Shown: piece by piece, positions 39,563 through 47,981 of the stretch
Position numbering within the stretch: position 1 is the first letter of the stretch
How the letters are laid out: every line of letters starts with the position of its first letter
Source: Candidatus Saccharimonadota bacterium
Lineage (GTDB): Bacteria; Patescibacteriota; Saccharimonadia; Saccharimonadales; Saccharimonadaceae
Direction of reading: 5' to 3'
Assembly (NCBI GenBank): GCA_017432365.1
Contig: JAFRJG010000009.1
Location: 1 to 64,000, forward strand
Length of the DNA: 64,000 nt
The notes under the pieces: generated by a model
The model's input: only the letters and a program-made list of their open reading frames with translations
Told to the model about the DNA's origin: nothing
The model's database searches: none
Made by a program: the position numbers and the translations under genes

Positions 39563-40522
39563 ATGACGATTATGGTTCAACTTTTATTATTAGTTATCGG
39601 GTTTGTGTTTCTGATCAAAGGGGCGGATTTGTTCGTGGACGGGGCAAGTTCGACGGCGTCGAACTGGAAGGTGCCGAAGTCGCTGATTGGGCTGACGATT
39701 GTGGCGTTCGGAACGTCGGCGCCGGAGTTAGCAGTGTCGATTAAAGCGTTGGCGGGAGGAGCGTCGGACATCGTACTCGGGAACGTGGTCGGGTCGAATA
39801 TTTTGAACATTTTGTTGATTTTAGGGGTCGGGGCGCTCGTGCGACCGTTGAAGATTAAGAAGGAGACCGTGAGAAAGGAAATCCCGATTTGTATCTTGAT
39901 TTCTTTGATTTTTGTGGTTTTATTATCGGATACGGTTATCAACGGAGAGGGGATAAATATGATTTCTCGGTCGGACGGGCTGGCGATTTTGTTGGTGTTC
40001 GCGGTGTTTTTGTATTATTTGGTGTCGATGGCGCTTAAAGGGGCGGACAAGAAAGAGGTTGAGAAACCGAAGTGGAAGTTGGTTCCTTCCCTGTTCTTTA
40101 CGGTTGTGGGGCTGGTCGGGATTGTGGTTGGGTCAAACTTTGTGGTTGATTCAGCGACGGAGCTGGCGAAGCTAATCGGGATTTCTGAGAGAGTGATTGC
40201 GCTGTCGATTGTGGCGCTTGGGACGTCGCTGCCGGAGCTAGTGACGACGATTGTGGCGTCGAGAAAGGGGGAGACGGAGCTAGTACTTGGGAATATTCTC
40301 GGGTCAAACATCTTTAACATTTGTATTGTGCTTGGGGTGCCGGTAGTGATTTTTGGGGCGGCGATACCGGAGGCGTTTGTAGCGATTGATATGCTCATGT
40401 TGGTCGGGGCGGCGGCGCTATTGTTCGTGTTTTCTGCGACGCGGCACGAGATAAACCGGCTTGAGGGCGGGATTATGTTGGTGCTGTTTGTGGTGTATTA
40501 TCTCGCGGTGTTTGTACCGTAG
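39563..40522 (+). CDS. Na+/Ca2+ antiporter, CaCA superfamily
   Basis: A 319-aa protein with about ten membrane segments, made of two related halves. Each has the alpha-repeat of cation exchangers: GTSAPELAVS then GNVVGSNILNI in the first half, and GTSLPELVTT then GNILGSNIFNI in the second. This matches the YrbG-type sodium/calcium exchangers that expel calcium. It is a monocistronic plus-strand gene. A TGATATAAT box lies just upstream, with 9 bases to the first ATG; an ATG two codons later is an alternative start. No Shine-Dalgarno site is visible, so the leader is very short. Confidence 0.94.
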   Translation: MTIMVQLLLLVIGFVFLIKGADLFVDGASSTASNWKVPKSLIGLTIVAFGTSAPELAVSIKALAGGASDIVLGNVVGSNILNILLILGVGALVRPLKIKKETVRKEIPICILISLIFVVLLSDTVINGEGINMISRSDGLAILLVFAVFLYYLVSMALKGADKKEVEKPKWKLVPSLFFTVVGLVGIVVGSNFVVDSATELAKLIGISERVIALSIVALGTSLPELVTTIVASRKGETELVLGNILGSNIFNICIVLGVPVVIFGAAIPEAFVAIDMLMLVGAAALLFVFSATRHEINRLEGGIMLVLFVVYYLAVFVP

Positions 40523-40579
40523 AAGGTTCAAGGACGGGAACTAGGGGGGGTGGTGCATGATGTGATATAATAAGGGGAC

Positions 40580-40666
40580 GGAAGGGTGGCCGAGTGGTTT
40601 AAGGCACCGGTCTTGAAAACCGGCAAGTTAAACGCTTCGCGAGTTCGAATCTCGCCCCTTCCGCCA
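40580..40666 (+). tRNA. tRNA-Ser (anticodon TGA)
   Basis: GGAAGGG acceptor, anticodon loop CTTGAAA between ACCGGT and ACCGGC-like arms, a long variable arm, T-loop TTCGAAT and encoded CCA. A TGATATAAT box ends about 9 bases upstream. Confidence 0.95.
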
Positions 40667-40670
40667 GGGT

Positions 40671-40713
40671 CTAACAATAAAAAATAGCCTTGAAGGCTAC
40701 TTTTTTATTGTTA
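40671..40713. terminator. Bidirectional terminator between tRNA-Ser and a small membrane gene
   Basis: CTAACAATAAAAAATAGCCTT pairs with the complementary arm ending in TTGTTAG, with T-runs on both strands. A second GC-rich hairpin (CTCCCCGC/GCGGGGAG, 40725-40745) follows toward the small gene. Confidence 0.85.
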
Positions 40714-40751
40714 GTCGAGCAAAGCTCCCCGCCTTAGCGGGGAGGGGTGAC

Positions 40752-40901
40752 CTAGGCAATCGAGAGGAGCCAGGCAAATCCGAAGCCAAAGCCCACGAGA
40801 AAACCGATGACGAAGCCGGCGACGATATGTTCGACGAAGTCGCCGATTTTTTCGCTCAACCGGTTCGGGTCATAGACGTAAGGTTCTTTAGTCTTCCGCA
40901 T
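40752..40901 (-). CDS. Small membrane protein, 49 aa
   Basis: The minus strand from 40901 encodes MRKTKEPYVYDPNRLSEK, a short amphipathic region and one glycine/phenylalanine-rich helix (AGFVIGFLVGFGFGFAWLL). A perfect AAAGGAGG site precedes the ATG, and a TTGCCA/17/TATAAT promoter (40946-40974) precedes that. This makes it a real gene in spite of its length. It is monocistronic and ends at two hairpins. No family is recognised. The glycine spacing in the helix suggests packing with other helices. Confidence 0.75.
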   Translation of the reverse strand: MRKTKEPYVYDPNRLSEKIGDFVEHIVAGFVIGFLVGFGFGFAWLLSIA

Positions 40902-40945
40902 AAAATCCCTCCTTTATCGGAAAACAAGTGAAGGGTTAGGTGTTA

Positions 40946-40974
40946 ATTATACCACTTTTGGTCTCTCTTGGCAA
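40946..40974 (-). promoter_or_regulatory. Promoter of the 49-aa membrane protein gene
   Basis: TTGCCA (40969-40974), a 17-base spacer and TATAAT (40946-40951) on the minus strand. The leader is about 40 bases and contains AAAGGAGG. Confidence 0.75.
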
Positions 40975-41018
40975 GGAAGGAGGGTTGGGGAAATTTGATG
41001 ATATGATATAATTAAGAC

Positions 41019-41417
41019 ATGAAGACAAAGAGCTTTTCTCGGGGGTTTACGGTTTTAGAACTGATAATCGTTTGTGCGTTTTTGACCTTGGCGGTGATAT
41101 TGTTTTTCGTGCAAAAGTCGAATGTTGACGCGATGAACAGAGATGAAGACCGGAAAACGGCGATAAATGCGATGTATTATGCGCTCGAAGAGGGGTTTTA
41201 TGAGGAGCATAAATACTATCCAGAGGAGATTTCCGAGGAAGTCTTAACCGTGATTGACCCGGAGCTGTTTACTGACCCGCTCGGGGGATATATTAACTCG
41301 GGATATTCGAACTATGTATATGAGGCGACAAATTGTAAAGACGGGAAGTGTAAGGGGTACACGTTGAGGGCGGAGCTGGAAAAAGAAGACGATTATGTAA
41401 AGAAAAACCGGAATTAG
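41019..41417 (+). CDS. Type IV prepilin-like protein
   Basis: A 132-aa prepilin or pseudopilin. The leader SFSRGFTVLELIIV has glycine 9 before the cleavage site and glutamate at position +5, followed by a hydrophobic N-terminal helix. Two cysteines in TNCKDGKCKG near the C-terminus probably form a disulfide loop, and FTDPLGGYIN resembles the pseudopilin Gly/Pro loop. It could be part of a pilus used for host contact or DNA uptake with ComEC. The TATAAT box (41007-41012, extended TGA) lies exactly 6 bases before the ATG, so the mRNA should be leaderless. The HAD gene follows 18 bases downstream. Confidence 0.88.
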   Translation: MKTKSFSRGFTVLELIIVCAFLTLAVILFFVQKSNVDAMNRDEDRKTAINAMYYALEEGFYEEHKYYPEEISEEVLTVIDPELFTDPLGGYINSGYSNYVYEATNCKDGKCKGYTLRAELEKEDDYVKKNRN

Positions 41418-41435
41418 TCCCGGTAAAGGAGGAAA

Positions 41436-42224
41436 ATGAAAAAAGTATTAAGTTTTGACGTTGACCAGACGCTTAACGTGGCGAAGACGCCGATTCCGCG
41501 AGAGATTGCGGAGTTGTTGATTGAATGTATCCGGGCGGGGTTTTATATCTGTCCGATTTCTGGGCAGAAGTTTGAGCAGTTTTTAATACAGATTGTAAAC
41601 CCAATGAAGGAGGCGGGGGCGACAGGAGAGGATTTTGCGCGGCTACATCTGTTCGTGGCGCAAGGAACACAATACTATCGGTATGAGGGGGACGGGGGGG
41701 AGTATCGCGAGGAGGATTGGAAGAAAGTGTATGATTATCCGCTTGAAGAGGCGGAGGTGAAGAAGATTTTTTCCGCGCTCGAGACGGCGGCGAGGGAACT
41801 GGGATTTTGGGAAGAGAAAAAGCTCAAGGAGGGGGACGAGATTATCGAGAACCGGCTGTCGCAAGTAACGTTTTCGGCGCTCGGGCAGAAGGCGGGGACG
41901 AAGGAAAAGTACGCCTGGGACCCGGATTGTAAGAAGCGAGAGAGGATTGTTGCGCGGGCGAAAGAGTTGGCGCCGGAGTTTTGTTTCGAGATTGGGGGGA
42001 CGACGTCGATTAACGCGTTTTTGCCGGGGCGAAATAAGATTTTTGGCATGGAACATCTGATGGAGGAGCTAAAAGTGCGGAAAGAGGAGATTTTATATTT
42101 CGGAGACATGACGCAGCCGGGCGGGAACGATTTTCCGGTAGTTGAGCTTGGGGTTGAGACGATTACGGTCAGGTCGCATGAAGATACGGGGTATGCACTC
42201 CGGGGGATTCTCGGGGTTTTATAG
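41436..42224 (+). CDS. HAD-superfamily phosphatase, phosphomannomutase-like (HAD-IIB)
   Basis: A 262-aa HAD hydrolase. Motif I (SFDVDQTLNVAK) carries the nucleophile aspartate, ICPISGQ is motif II, and FGDMTQPGGNDFP is motif IV. The cap region with ENRLSQVTFSALGQKA and GGTTSINAFLPG is like the eukaryotic-type phosphomannomutase, so the substrate is probably a sugar phosphate. The second motif I aspartate is retained (DVD), which suits a mutase or phosphatase. A Shine-Dalgarno site AAAGGAGG precedes the ATG. The gene lies between a prepilin and tpiA and could be co-transcribed with the prepilin. Confidence 0.82.
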   Translation: MKKVLSFDVDQTLNVAKTPIPREIAELLIECIRAGFYICPISGQKFEQFLIQIVNPMKEAGATGEDFARLHLFVAQGTQYYRYEGDGGEYREEDWKKVYDYPLEEAEVKKIFSALETAARELGFWEEKKLKEGDEIIENRLSQVTFSALGQKAGTKEKYAWDPDCKKRERIVARAKELAPEFCFEIGGTTSINAFLPGRNKIFGMEHLMEELKVRKEEILYFGDMTQPGGNDFPVVELGVETITVRSHEDTGYALRGILGVL

Positions 42225-42297
42225 AGGGGGCGGTCGCGAAAGGAGGGGGCGCACCGTAGCGCTTGCGCTTATTTAAGATTAAGTGTAGAATGGGACT

Positions 42298-43074
42298 ATG
42301 AAGACTTATATTGTGGGTAACTGGAAGATGAACTTTACTGTTGGGGAGTCTTCTTTATATTTACATAAGTTATTAGCAAAAGTTCATGCGGCGAGGGGAC
42401 TGGAAGTTGTCGTGGCGCCATCAACGATGGCGTTACAGACGCTGTCGTTACAAACCGACCGGAGAAAGATTAAGCTCGGAGCGCAGAACTTTTATCATCA
42501 GGATTTTGGGGCTTATACGGGGGAGGTGTCGATTGCGCAGATTCGGTCATTGGTGGATTATGCGATTGTGGGGCATTCAGAACGGCGGTATGTGTTCCGT
42601 GAAACTGATAAGGATATAAAACTCAAAGTCGCGGCGGCGATTCGGGGCGGACTGACGCCGATTTTATGTGTAGGAGAAACGGAGTCGGAACGGACGTTCG
42701 GGGAGACGGCGGACGTGTTGCGCGACCAGGTTCTCGGGGGGTTGATGGATGTGGCGAAGGAAGATTTGACGAAAGTGATTATTGCGTATGAGCCGGTTTG
42801 GGCGATTTCTGGACACGGGAGCGTGAAAGTGGCGACGCCGCTCGACGTGAAAGAGGCGTTGACACTGATTCGGAAGACGTTGTATGAGACATACGGAAAG
42901 AAAGCACTCGAAGTGCCGATTTTGTTCGGAGGAAGCGTAAAGTCGTTAAACGCGGAGTCGTATCTGTCGATTCCGGGGTGTAACGGGCTGTTGATTGGCG
43001 GGGCGAGTTTGATTGCGCCGGAGTTTCTTGATATAATTGAGATAGCTAAACGAGTAAAAAATGAGCGAGAATAA
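42298..43074 (+). CDS. tpiA: Triosephosphate isomerase
   Basis: It interconverts dihydroxyacetone phosphate and glyceraldehyde-3-phosphate. The 258-aa barrel protein has the N-terminal GNWKMN with the catalytic lysine, IVGHSERR with the catalytic histidine, AYEPVWAI with the catalytic glutamate, and the phosphate loop LFGGSVK. All key residues are intact. A TAGAAT box (42286-42291) lies exactly 6 bases upstream of the ATG, and no Shine-Dalgarno site is present, so the mRNA should be leaderless. Its end overlaps the next gene by 14 bases. Confidence 0.97.
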   Translation: MKTYIVGNWKMNFTVGESSLYLHKLLAKVHAARGLEVVVAPSTMALQTLSLQTDRRKIKLGAQNFYHQDFGAYTGEVSIAQIRSLVDYAIVGHSERRYVFRETDKDIKLKVAAAIRGGLTPILCVGETESERTFGETADVLRDQVLGGLMDVAKEDLTKVIIAYEPVWAISGHGSVKVATPLDVKEALTLIRKTLYETYGKKALEVPILFGGSVKSLNAESYLSIPGCNGLLIGGASLIAPEFLDIIEIAKRVKNERE

Positions 43075-43834
43075 TTCTCCTTCTGTACGGTATATGGATT
43101 TTGTGGGACGGCGGAGAGCTTCTTCGACGGACCCGTTAGTAGGGCGACCGCGAGCAAAGGCGCCGGTTGTGCGTACGAAGGCAGAAGTGCTGGCGACGCG
43201 AGCGCGAACGAGTGCTCCGGCGGTCAGTACGGATACGAAGACGCCTGTTGTGCGTGCCGAAAGTAGGGCGCCGGTCGTAAAGACCCAGCCCAAGGCGCCG
43301 GTTAAGCCGGTGGCGACAGCGCGGGCGGTACCGGTTCAGAAGAGCGCGGAACGGGAGCTTGTAGCGAGGAAGCCGGAGAAAGTGACAAAAGAGTTATATC
43401 CGACGATAGGGAAGCCTGTTGCGAAGCCGGTCGCGCCGAAGAAGACGGGAACGGAAGCGCCTTCGAGTTCGCCGTTTTTGAAAGATTATTCGATTGATAA
43501 ACGACCGCTGTCGAGTTCGGTGCCAGAGAAGAAACGAGAGGGAGAGTTCGAGAAATTGAGCTTTCTCGGGGTTTCCGGAGCGAAGAAAGCCGGAACGCAG
43601 GCAACGGAAGAGACTGAAGAGGAGATTACGTCGGGGAGTTTACGTCGGTCGCGGAAAAATGTTTATGAGTGCAAGAAAAAGGATAAGGAAGAGAAGTCAA
43701 AAGAGAAGAAACCGGTCAAAATCGTAGATGATACGGAAATGAAAGGCGGGATGCCGTTGTTCGTGGTGATTTTAGTGACGGTCTTGCTCGGGGCGGCGGT
43801 TGGTGCGGGATTATATTTCTTGTTACCGAAGTAA
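43061..43834 (+). CDS. Tail-anchored basic disordered protein
   Basis: A 257-aa protein. The first 225 residues are low in hydrophobics and rich in Lys, Arg, Pro, Ala and Val, with repeats like APVVRT and KAPVKPV, which suggests disorder. A single membrane helix lies at the very C-terminus (PLFVVILVTVLLGAAVGAGL) and only four residues follow, so it would be tail-anchored with the basic part in the cytoplasm. No domain is recognised. The ATG is 14 bases inside the end of tpiA, which suggests coupling. The basic part could bind nucleic acid or the inner membrane surface (inference). Confidence 0.55.
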   Translation: MSENNSPSVRYMDFVGRRRASSTDPLVGRPRAKAPVVRTKAEVLATRARTSAPAVSTDTKTPVVRAESRAPVVKTQPKAPVKPVATARAVPVQKSAERELVARKPEKVTKELYPTIGKPVAKPVAPKKTGTEAPSSSPFLKDYSIDKRPLSSSVPEKKREGEFEKLSFLGVSGAKKAGTQATEETEEEITSGSLRRSRKNVYECKKKDKEEKSKEKKPVKIVDDTEMKGGMPLFVVILVTVLLGAAVGAGLYFLLPK

Positions 43835-43862
43835 GAGAATTGTGATATAATTATAGGGACTT

Positions 43863-43940
43863 GGTGGGATTAGCTCAGATGGTTAGAGCGTCTGATTGTG
43901 GTCCAGAAGGTCGTCGGTTCGATTCCGATATCCCACCCCA
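43863..43940 (+). tRNA. tRNA-His (anticodon GTG)
   Basis: The extra 5' G (43863) pairs with C73, as expected for tRNA-His. GTGGGAT acceptor, anticodon GTG, T-loop TTCGATT and encoded CCA. A TGATATAAT box lies just upstream. Confidence 0.95.
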
Positions 43941-43960
43941 GGTCAACTTGAGAAGTTTTT

Positions 43961-44037
43961 CGGGGCTTGGCGCAGCTTGGTAGCGCGCACGCATGGGGTG
44001 CGTGAGGTCAGGAGTTCAAATCTCCTAGCCCCGACCA
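43961..44037 (+). tRNA. tRNA-Pro (anticodon GGG)
   Basis: CGGGGCT acceptor, GCGC D-stem, anticodon loop ATGGGGT between CACGC and GCGTG, T-loop TTCAAAT and encoded CCA. It is 20 bases after tRNA-His, so both are one transcript. Confidence 0.96.
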
Positions 44038-44042
44038 AAAGA

Positions 44043-44072
44043 CAAAAAAGAAGCCTCACCGGAGGCTTATTT
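44043..44072. terminator. Bidirectional terminator between the tRNA-Pro and the 44-45 kb gene
   Basis: AAGCCTC (44051-44057) pairs with GAGGCTT (44062-44068). The minus strand has TTTTTT after it and the plus strand TTATTTT. The stem overlaps the stop of the convergent gene. Confidence 0.85.
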
Positions 44073-45266
44073 TGATGGAACCTGTTTAGAGTTGAGGAAG
44101 GCGGGGGTCTCGACGTGAGAAGATGCTACGGCGGGGACGGCAAAGACTTCGTGACTCAAGGAGACAAGAGATGAGGCGAGGGTCTCCCGACCACCAAAAG
44201 TAAGCGTATCGCGACGAGCAACGTCGCGAGTTTTAGCGCGGGAGGGGTCAGCGGCGGCGCGCGCATCCATGTCCGCAAAGAGGTTCATGAGCTGCTCCGC
44301 GTCATGAACGACCGGAGCCAAGGCGCGGTTTATAGCGCCGTCTTTCGGGCGACCGGTATCTTCGGTCATGGCGACATAGAGACTGCGCCAGATGTCTTCA
44401 GATTCGTTGGCGAGTTGATAGAGGAGCGACTCGCGATTGAGAGAATGGTCGATTGTTGTGCCGTCTTTCTGGAAAAAGCCGCTTTCTGGAAGGGCGAGGA
44501 CGAATTTAGGAATCGAAAGGCGCGAAGGGTTCCCTTTTGAGTCGCGGAAGAACTTGAGATTAGCGACGCCGGGGAGGGCGAGTTCTTCGCGCGTCTCGAA
44601 GGGGTTAAGTTTTCTGATGACGGTCTTTCGTTCCCCTTCGGGATGTTCGTTATCGACAGGAACTTGAACGAAGCGACCAAACTCGGAAGTGCTCGGCGTA
44701 CTCGCGAGCATTTCGGGAGTTTTTCCGGCGGAAGAACGACGGTCGAGTTTTTGAGTTAATTTATCTTTTTCGTTTTTATAAGTTGCGTCAATGGCAAAGC
44801 GGAGCGGGGCGGCGGAACCGTCGCGTTTTTCGAGTTCACAAATCAGGTCGGCGCCATTAAGCACGTCGTCGATGTCGCTAGTCGGATAGATACGAGTAAC
44901 ATACTCTGCGGGAAAGAAACTGCGCAGTTCGCTCGCGATAGCCGATTCGAGCTTGATAGATTTTTCGGGAGGTTCGGGGTTTTCAAAATGGTCTTTTGTG
45001 TATTGGAAGACGGCGCGGTCGGCGGCGATTTCAGTTTCGGTAAAGCCGGGGCGATTTGGGTCGATAAAAGATTCAGGTTCAGGTTGGGAGTAGATTCTGT
45101 TTTTCTCGGCGGCGAGGTCGGCGAGCCGAGCTTTTTCGGCTTTTCGTTCGGCGCGAGCCTGGGCGGAAGCTTCAATCGCGCGAGCACGAGCCTGATTAAA
45201 GCTATCGGCGCGTTCAAAGCCGCCGGTGCGATGGACAAAACGTTTGATGGGTTTTTGAGGTTTCAT
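44067..45266 (-). CDS. Conserved-looking protein of unknown function
   Basis: A 399-aa soluble protein. The first 60 residues are basic and alanine-rich, with a likely coiled coil (ARARAIEASAQARAERKAEK). The middle has a compact domain with NGADLICELEKR and FAIDATYKNEKDK, spaced somewhat like the acidic and lysine residues of PD-(D/E)XK nucleases, but the motif is too weak to claim. A later region (SLNRESLLYQLANESEDIW) is helical. The ATG at 45266 has AAAGGA upstream. It is convergent with the tRNA-His/Pro transcript. I do not recognise a family. Confidence 0.5.
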   Translation of the reverse strand: MKPQKPIKRFVHRTGGFERADSFNQARARAIEASAQARAERKAEKARLADLAAEKNRIYSQPEPESFIDPNRPGFTETEIAADRAVFQYTKDHFENPEPPEKSIKLESAIASELRSFFPAEYVTRIYPTSDIDDVLNGADLICELEKRDGSAAPLRFAIDATYKNEKDKLTQKLDRRSSAGKTPEMLASTPSTSEFGRFVQVPVDNEHPEGERKTVIRKLNPFETREELALPGVANLKFFRDSKGNPSRLSIPKFVLALPESGFFQKDGTTIDHSLNRESLLYQLANESEDIWRSLYVAMTEDTGRPKDGAINRALAPVVHDAEQLMNLFADMDARAAADPSRAKTRDVARRDTLTFGGRETLASSLVSLSHEVFAVPAVASSHVETPAFLNSKQVPSK

Positions 45267-45305
45267 GGGAGTCCTTTGTGTTTGTTTTAGAGAGATTTAT
45301 CAAGT

Positions 45306-47111
45306 TTAAGTTTCAGAGTCGTCGGGGAGAAGCGCGAGATGAGCCTCTTCGAGTTGGGACGGGTCGACGGACGAGGGGGAGTTCATCATCAAGTCAACAC
45401 CGGAACCGTTTTTCGGGAAGGCGACAACGTCACGAATCGACTTTGTGTTTTTTAGTTCCATGAAAATTCGGTCAATACCGAAGGCGCAACCGGCGTGGGG
45501 CGGGGCGCCGAACTTGAACGCAGAGAGCATACCGCCGAAGCGGGCTTCAACGTACTCGTTCGAGAAGCCGAGAATGTTGAAGACTTTATACATGATGTCT
45601 GGGTTATAGTTACGGACGGCGCCGGAGCAGATTTCGAGACCGTTCATAACCATATCGTATTGGTCGGCGAGGAGGGCGAGTTTTTCTTCGATCGTTTTTG
45701 CGGAAGTGAGCGCTTCGAGACCGCCCTTTGGCATCGAGAAGGGGTTATGACCGAAGTCGAGTTTTTTCAGTTTCTCGTCCCATTCATAAAACGGGAAGTC
45801 AACAATCCAAGCAAAGGCGATTTCGTCAGGATTCCGCAGACCGAAATGGTCGGCGAAGGCGAGGCGGAGCTGTCCGAGAACTTTATTGACTTTTTCTCGG
45901 GAGTCGGCGCCGAAGAAAACGGCATCGCCCGGTTTCGCACCGGTCGTATGAGCGACCGAGGCGATTTCCGACTCGGACATGAACTTCAAAATCGGGGATT
46001 TTGGTCCTTCGGGGGTATAGAGAATATAAGCGAGACCGCCAGCACCTTCTTTTTTCGCAAGGTCAGTAAAGGAGTCAATCTGGGACCGGGTTAGCGCGGC
46101 GCCGCCGGTAACCTTGAGGGCTTTAACACAGGGGGTTTTAAAAACCTTGAACTCGGTCTGGGCAAAAATTGCCGTTAGGTCGAGCAGTTCCATACCGAAG
46201 CGAAGGTCGGGCTTATCAACGCCGTAAAAATCCATCGAGTCGCGGTACGGAATCCGCGGGACGGTTTCGCCGGGTTTTAGGTATTTTTTCGCGACTTCAG
46301 AGCGGAGAACCAGTTTTTTCTCAGCGAAGTCGGTCGCGAGGGAGAGCATCAAAGGTTCAACAGTTTTTCGGACGTCTTCGCCGTTTTCGACAAAGGACAT
46401 TTCGAGGTCGAGCTGATAAAAGTCGCCATAGAGTCGGTCAGCACGGGGGTCTTCGTCGCGGAAACAAGGCGCGATTTGGAAATAGCGTTCGACACCGCCG
46501 ACCATGAGGAGCTGTTTGAACTGTTGGGGCGCCTGAGGGAGGGCATAAAAAGTTCCGGGTTTTAGACGAGAGGGGACGAGAAAGTCGCGCGCGCCTTCAG
46601 GAGAGGAGTTGGCGAGAATCGGGGTCGTTACTTCGGTAAAACCAGCGTCGTACATATAATTCCGGAGGAAGCGGTAAAATTCGGAGCGAGATTTCAAGGT
46701 TTCCTGCATCGACGGGCGGCGAAGGTCAAGAAACCGATATTTCAAGCGGAGTTCTTCACCGGATTCAGTTCCCTCGTCGTGGGTGTTCACAGGGGGAGTC
46801 TCGGAACGGTTAAGAAGTTCGAGAGTTTCCACGACGAGTTCGATATCGCCGGTTGCGATATTCGGGTTTACGAGGTCTTTTTCACGGTTACGGATTTTCC
46901 CGGTCGCGCGAATGACGAATTCATCACGGAGCGATTCGGCAAGCGCGAAAGCGTCGGTCTGTTCGGGGGTAACGACGAGCTGAATCAAGCCGGTAAAGTC
47001 GCGAAGGTCGATAAAAATCAGACCGCCATGGTCACGGCGGGAATTGACCCAGCCGGCAACAGTGACGGTTTTTCCAAGGGAGGATTTAAGAGCGGAAGAC
47101 TTCGTATACAT
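45306..47111 (-). CDS. aspS: Aspartyl-tRNA synthetase
   Basis: It charges tRNA-Asp with aspartate. The N-terminal OB domain begins LGKTVTVAGWVNSRRDHGGL. Class II motif 2 (RYFQIAPCFRDEDPRADR) and motif 3 (HAGCAFGIDRIFM) are intact, and the bacterial GAD insertion lies between them. The best start is the ATG at 47111: a TATAAT box lies 7 bases upstream, so the mRNA should be leaderless. A longer frame to 47165 reads through the promoter. The N-terminus also overlaps the end of the small gene at 47086 by 26 bases. Whether it also charges tRNA-Asn cannot be seen. Confidence 0.96.
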   Translation of the reverse strand: MYTKSSALKSSLGKTVTVAGWVNSRRDHGGLIFIDLRDFTGLIQLVVTPEQTDAFALAESLRDEFVIRATGKIRNREKDLVNPNIATGDIELVVETLELLNRSETPPVNTHDEGTESGEELRLKYRFLDLRRPSMQETLKSRSEFYRFLRNYMYDAGFTEVTTPILANSSPEGARDFLVPSRLKPGTFYALPQAPQQFKQLLMVGGVERYFQIAPCFRDEDPRADRLYGDFYQLDLEMSFVENGEDVRKTVEPLMLSLATDFAEKKLVLRSEVAKKYLKPGETVPRIPYRDSMDFYGVDKPDLRFGMELLDLTAIFAQTEFKVFKTPCVKALKVTGGAALTRSQIDSFTDLAKKEGAGGLAYILYTPEGPKSPILKFMSESEIASVAHTTGAKPGDAVFFGADSREKVNKVLGQLRLAFADHFGLRNPDEIAFAWIVDFPFYEWDEKLKKLDFGHNPFSMPKGGLEALTSAKTIEEKLALLADQYDMVMNGLEICSGAVRNYNPDIMYKVFNILGFSNEYVEARFGGMLSAFKFGAPPHAGCAFGIDRIFMELKNTKSIRDVVAFPKNGSGVDLMMNSPSSVDPSQLEEAHLALLPDDSET

Positions 47112-47319
47112 GTGTGATATTATACCATAATTCCGGGAAGAGGAAGTAGAGGACGAGAACGACAATCAAAAGAAGCGGCAAGAAGACGCGGAGGAACTTC
47201 AGGAGTTTAATCAGGAAGAGGTCGCCTTTCGAAGCGCCGAGAGATTGATAAAAGTATTTATTTCGGGAAGAGTTCGGGACGGAGCAAAGACCGAGCTTGA
47301 ATAAGATTGAGGCTTTCAT
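47086..47319 (-). CDS. Small membrane protein after the ABC ATPase gene
   Basis: A 77-aa protein with one strong membrane helix near the end (FLRVFLPLLLIVVLVLYFLF) and a polar N-terminus. Its ATG overlaps the stop of the ABC ATPase gene (ATGA, 4 bases), so it is probably translated together with it and could be the membrane partner or a remnant of a larger permease. The coding stretch reaches 26 bases into aspS. There is no domain to recognise. It might also be an overlapping chance frame, but the ATGA junction favours a real gene. Confidence 0.55.
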   Translation of the reverse strand: MKASILFKLGLCSVPNSSRNKYFYQSLGASKGDLFLIKLLKFLRVFLPLLLIVVLVLYFLFPELWYNITHVYEVFRS

Positions 47320-47969
47320 TTGATGTCTCCTTTCATATCGACGGTTTTCGTTGCGTAGGGGGCGACACGCGAATCAGACGTAGCGATAAGAACGGTTTTA
47401 CCGAGTTTTTCTTGGAAGAGTTTAACGATTTTCAGGACGGTATCGGCGTTCGGACCGTCGAGAGAGTCGGTCGGTTCATCAAGCAGGAGCATCGGCGGGT
47501 CGAGCAAGAGGGCGCGGGCGATGCAGGTTCGCTGAACCTGGCTACCGTAGAGGGCTTTAGGGCGTTTTTCGAGAAGTTCAGAGACACCGAGGATTTTCGC
47601 GACGGTTTCAGTCCGTTCTTTCAGGGTCTTTTCCGGCATCCCGGCAAAGATACCAGGAAGAGCGATATTTTCACGAATCGTTAGGTTCGGCTCGAGGAAG
47701 AAGCCTTGAGGGATGAAGCCCATGGTTTTTCGGAGAAGTTCGGCACGCTTCGCGTTCGAGAGACGCTTGAGGTTTTGAGTATCGAGGAAGACATCACCGG
47801 AAGGGTAAGTTTCGAAGCCGGCGATGATATTTAAGAGGGTTGATTTCCCGGACTTTTTACCGCCGGAAATCATGACAAACTCTCCCGGATTAACGAGAAG
47901 ACAAAAATTGTTCAGGAGATGATGTCCGCTTTTAACTTTGTTGAGGTTGATGATTTTGATGCCCGCCAC
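47316..47969 (-). CDS. ABC transporter ATP-binding protein, LolD/MacB-like
   Basis: A 217-aa ATPase. Walker A is GGKKSGKST, the Q-loop FIPQGFFLEPNLT is present, and LLLDEPTDSLDG holds Walker B and the D-loop. The signature motif is degenerate: LYGSQVQR replaces LSGGQQQR. The overall arrangement is closest to the LolD/MacB/FtsE group that works with small or extruding permeases. The permease is not encoded beside it, except for the 77-aa membrane protein that follows by overlap. It follows the DsbA-like gene by 12 bases, so all three may be one operon. Confidence 0.85.
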   Translation of the reverse strand: MAGIKIINLNKVKSGHHLLNNFCLLVNPGEFVMISGGKKSGKSTLLNIIAGFETYPSGDVFLDTQNLKRLSNAKRAELLRKTMGFIPQGFFLEPNLTIRENIALPGIFAGMPEKTLKERTETVAKILGVSELLEKRPKALYGSQVQRTCIARALLLDPPMLLLDEPTDSLDGPNADTVLKIVKLFQEKLGKTVLIATSDSRVAPYATKTVDMKGDIK

Positions 47970-47981
47970 TTTAGTTCCCTT

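Noticed and set aside
44843-45238. PD-(D/E)XK nuclease call for the 44-45 kb protein
   Set aside because: Only a loose D...D-A-T-Y-K arrangement is visible, and the core strand pattern is not convincing.
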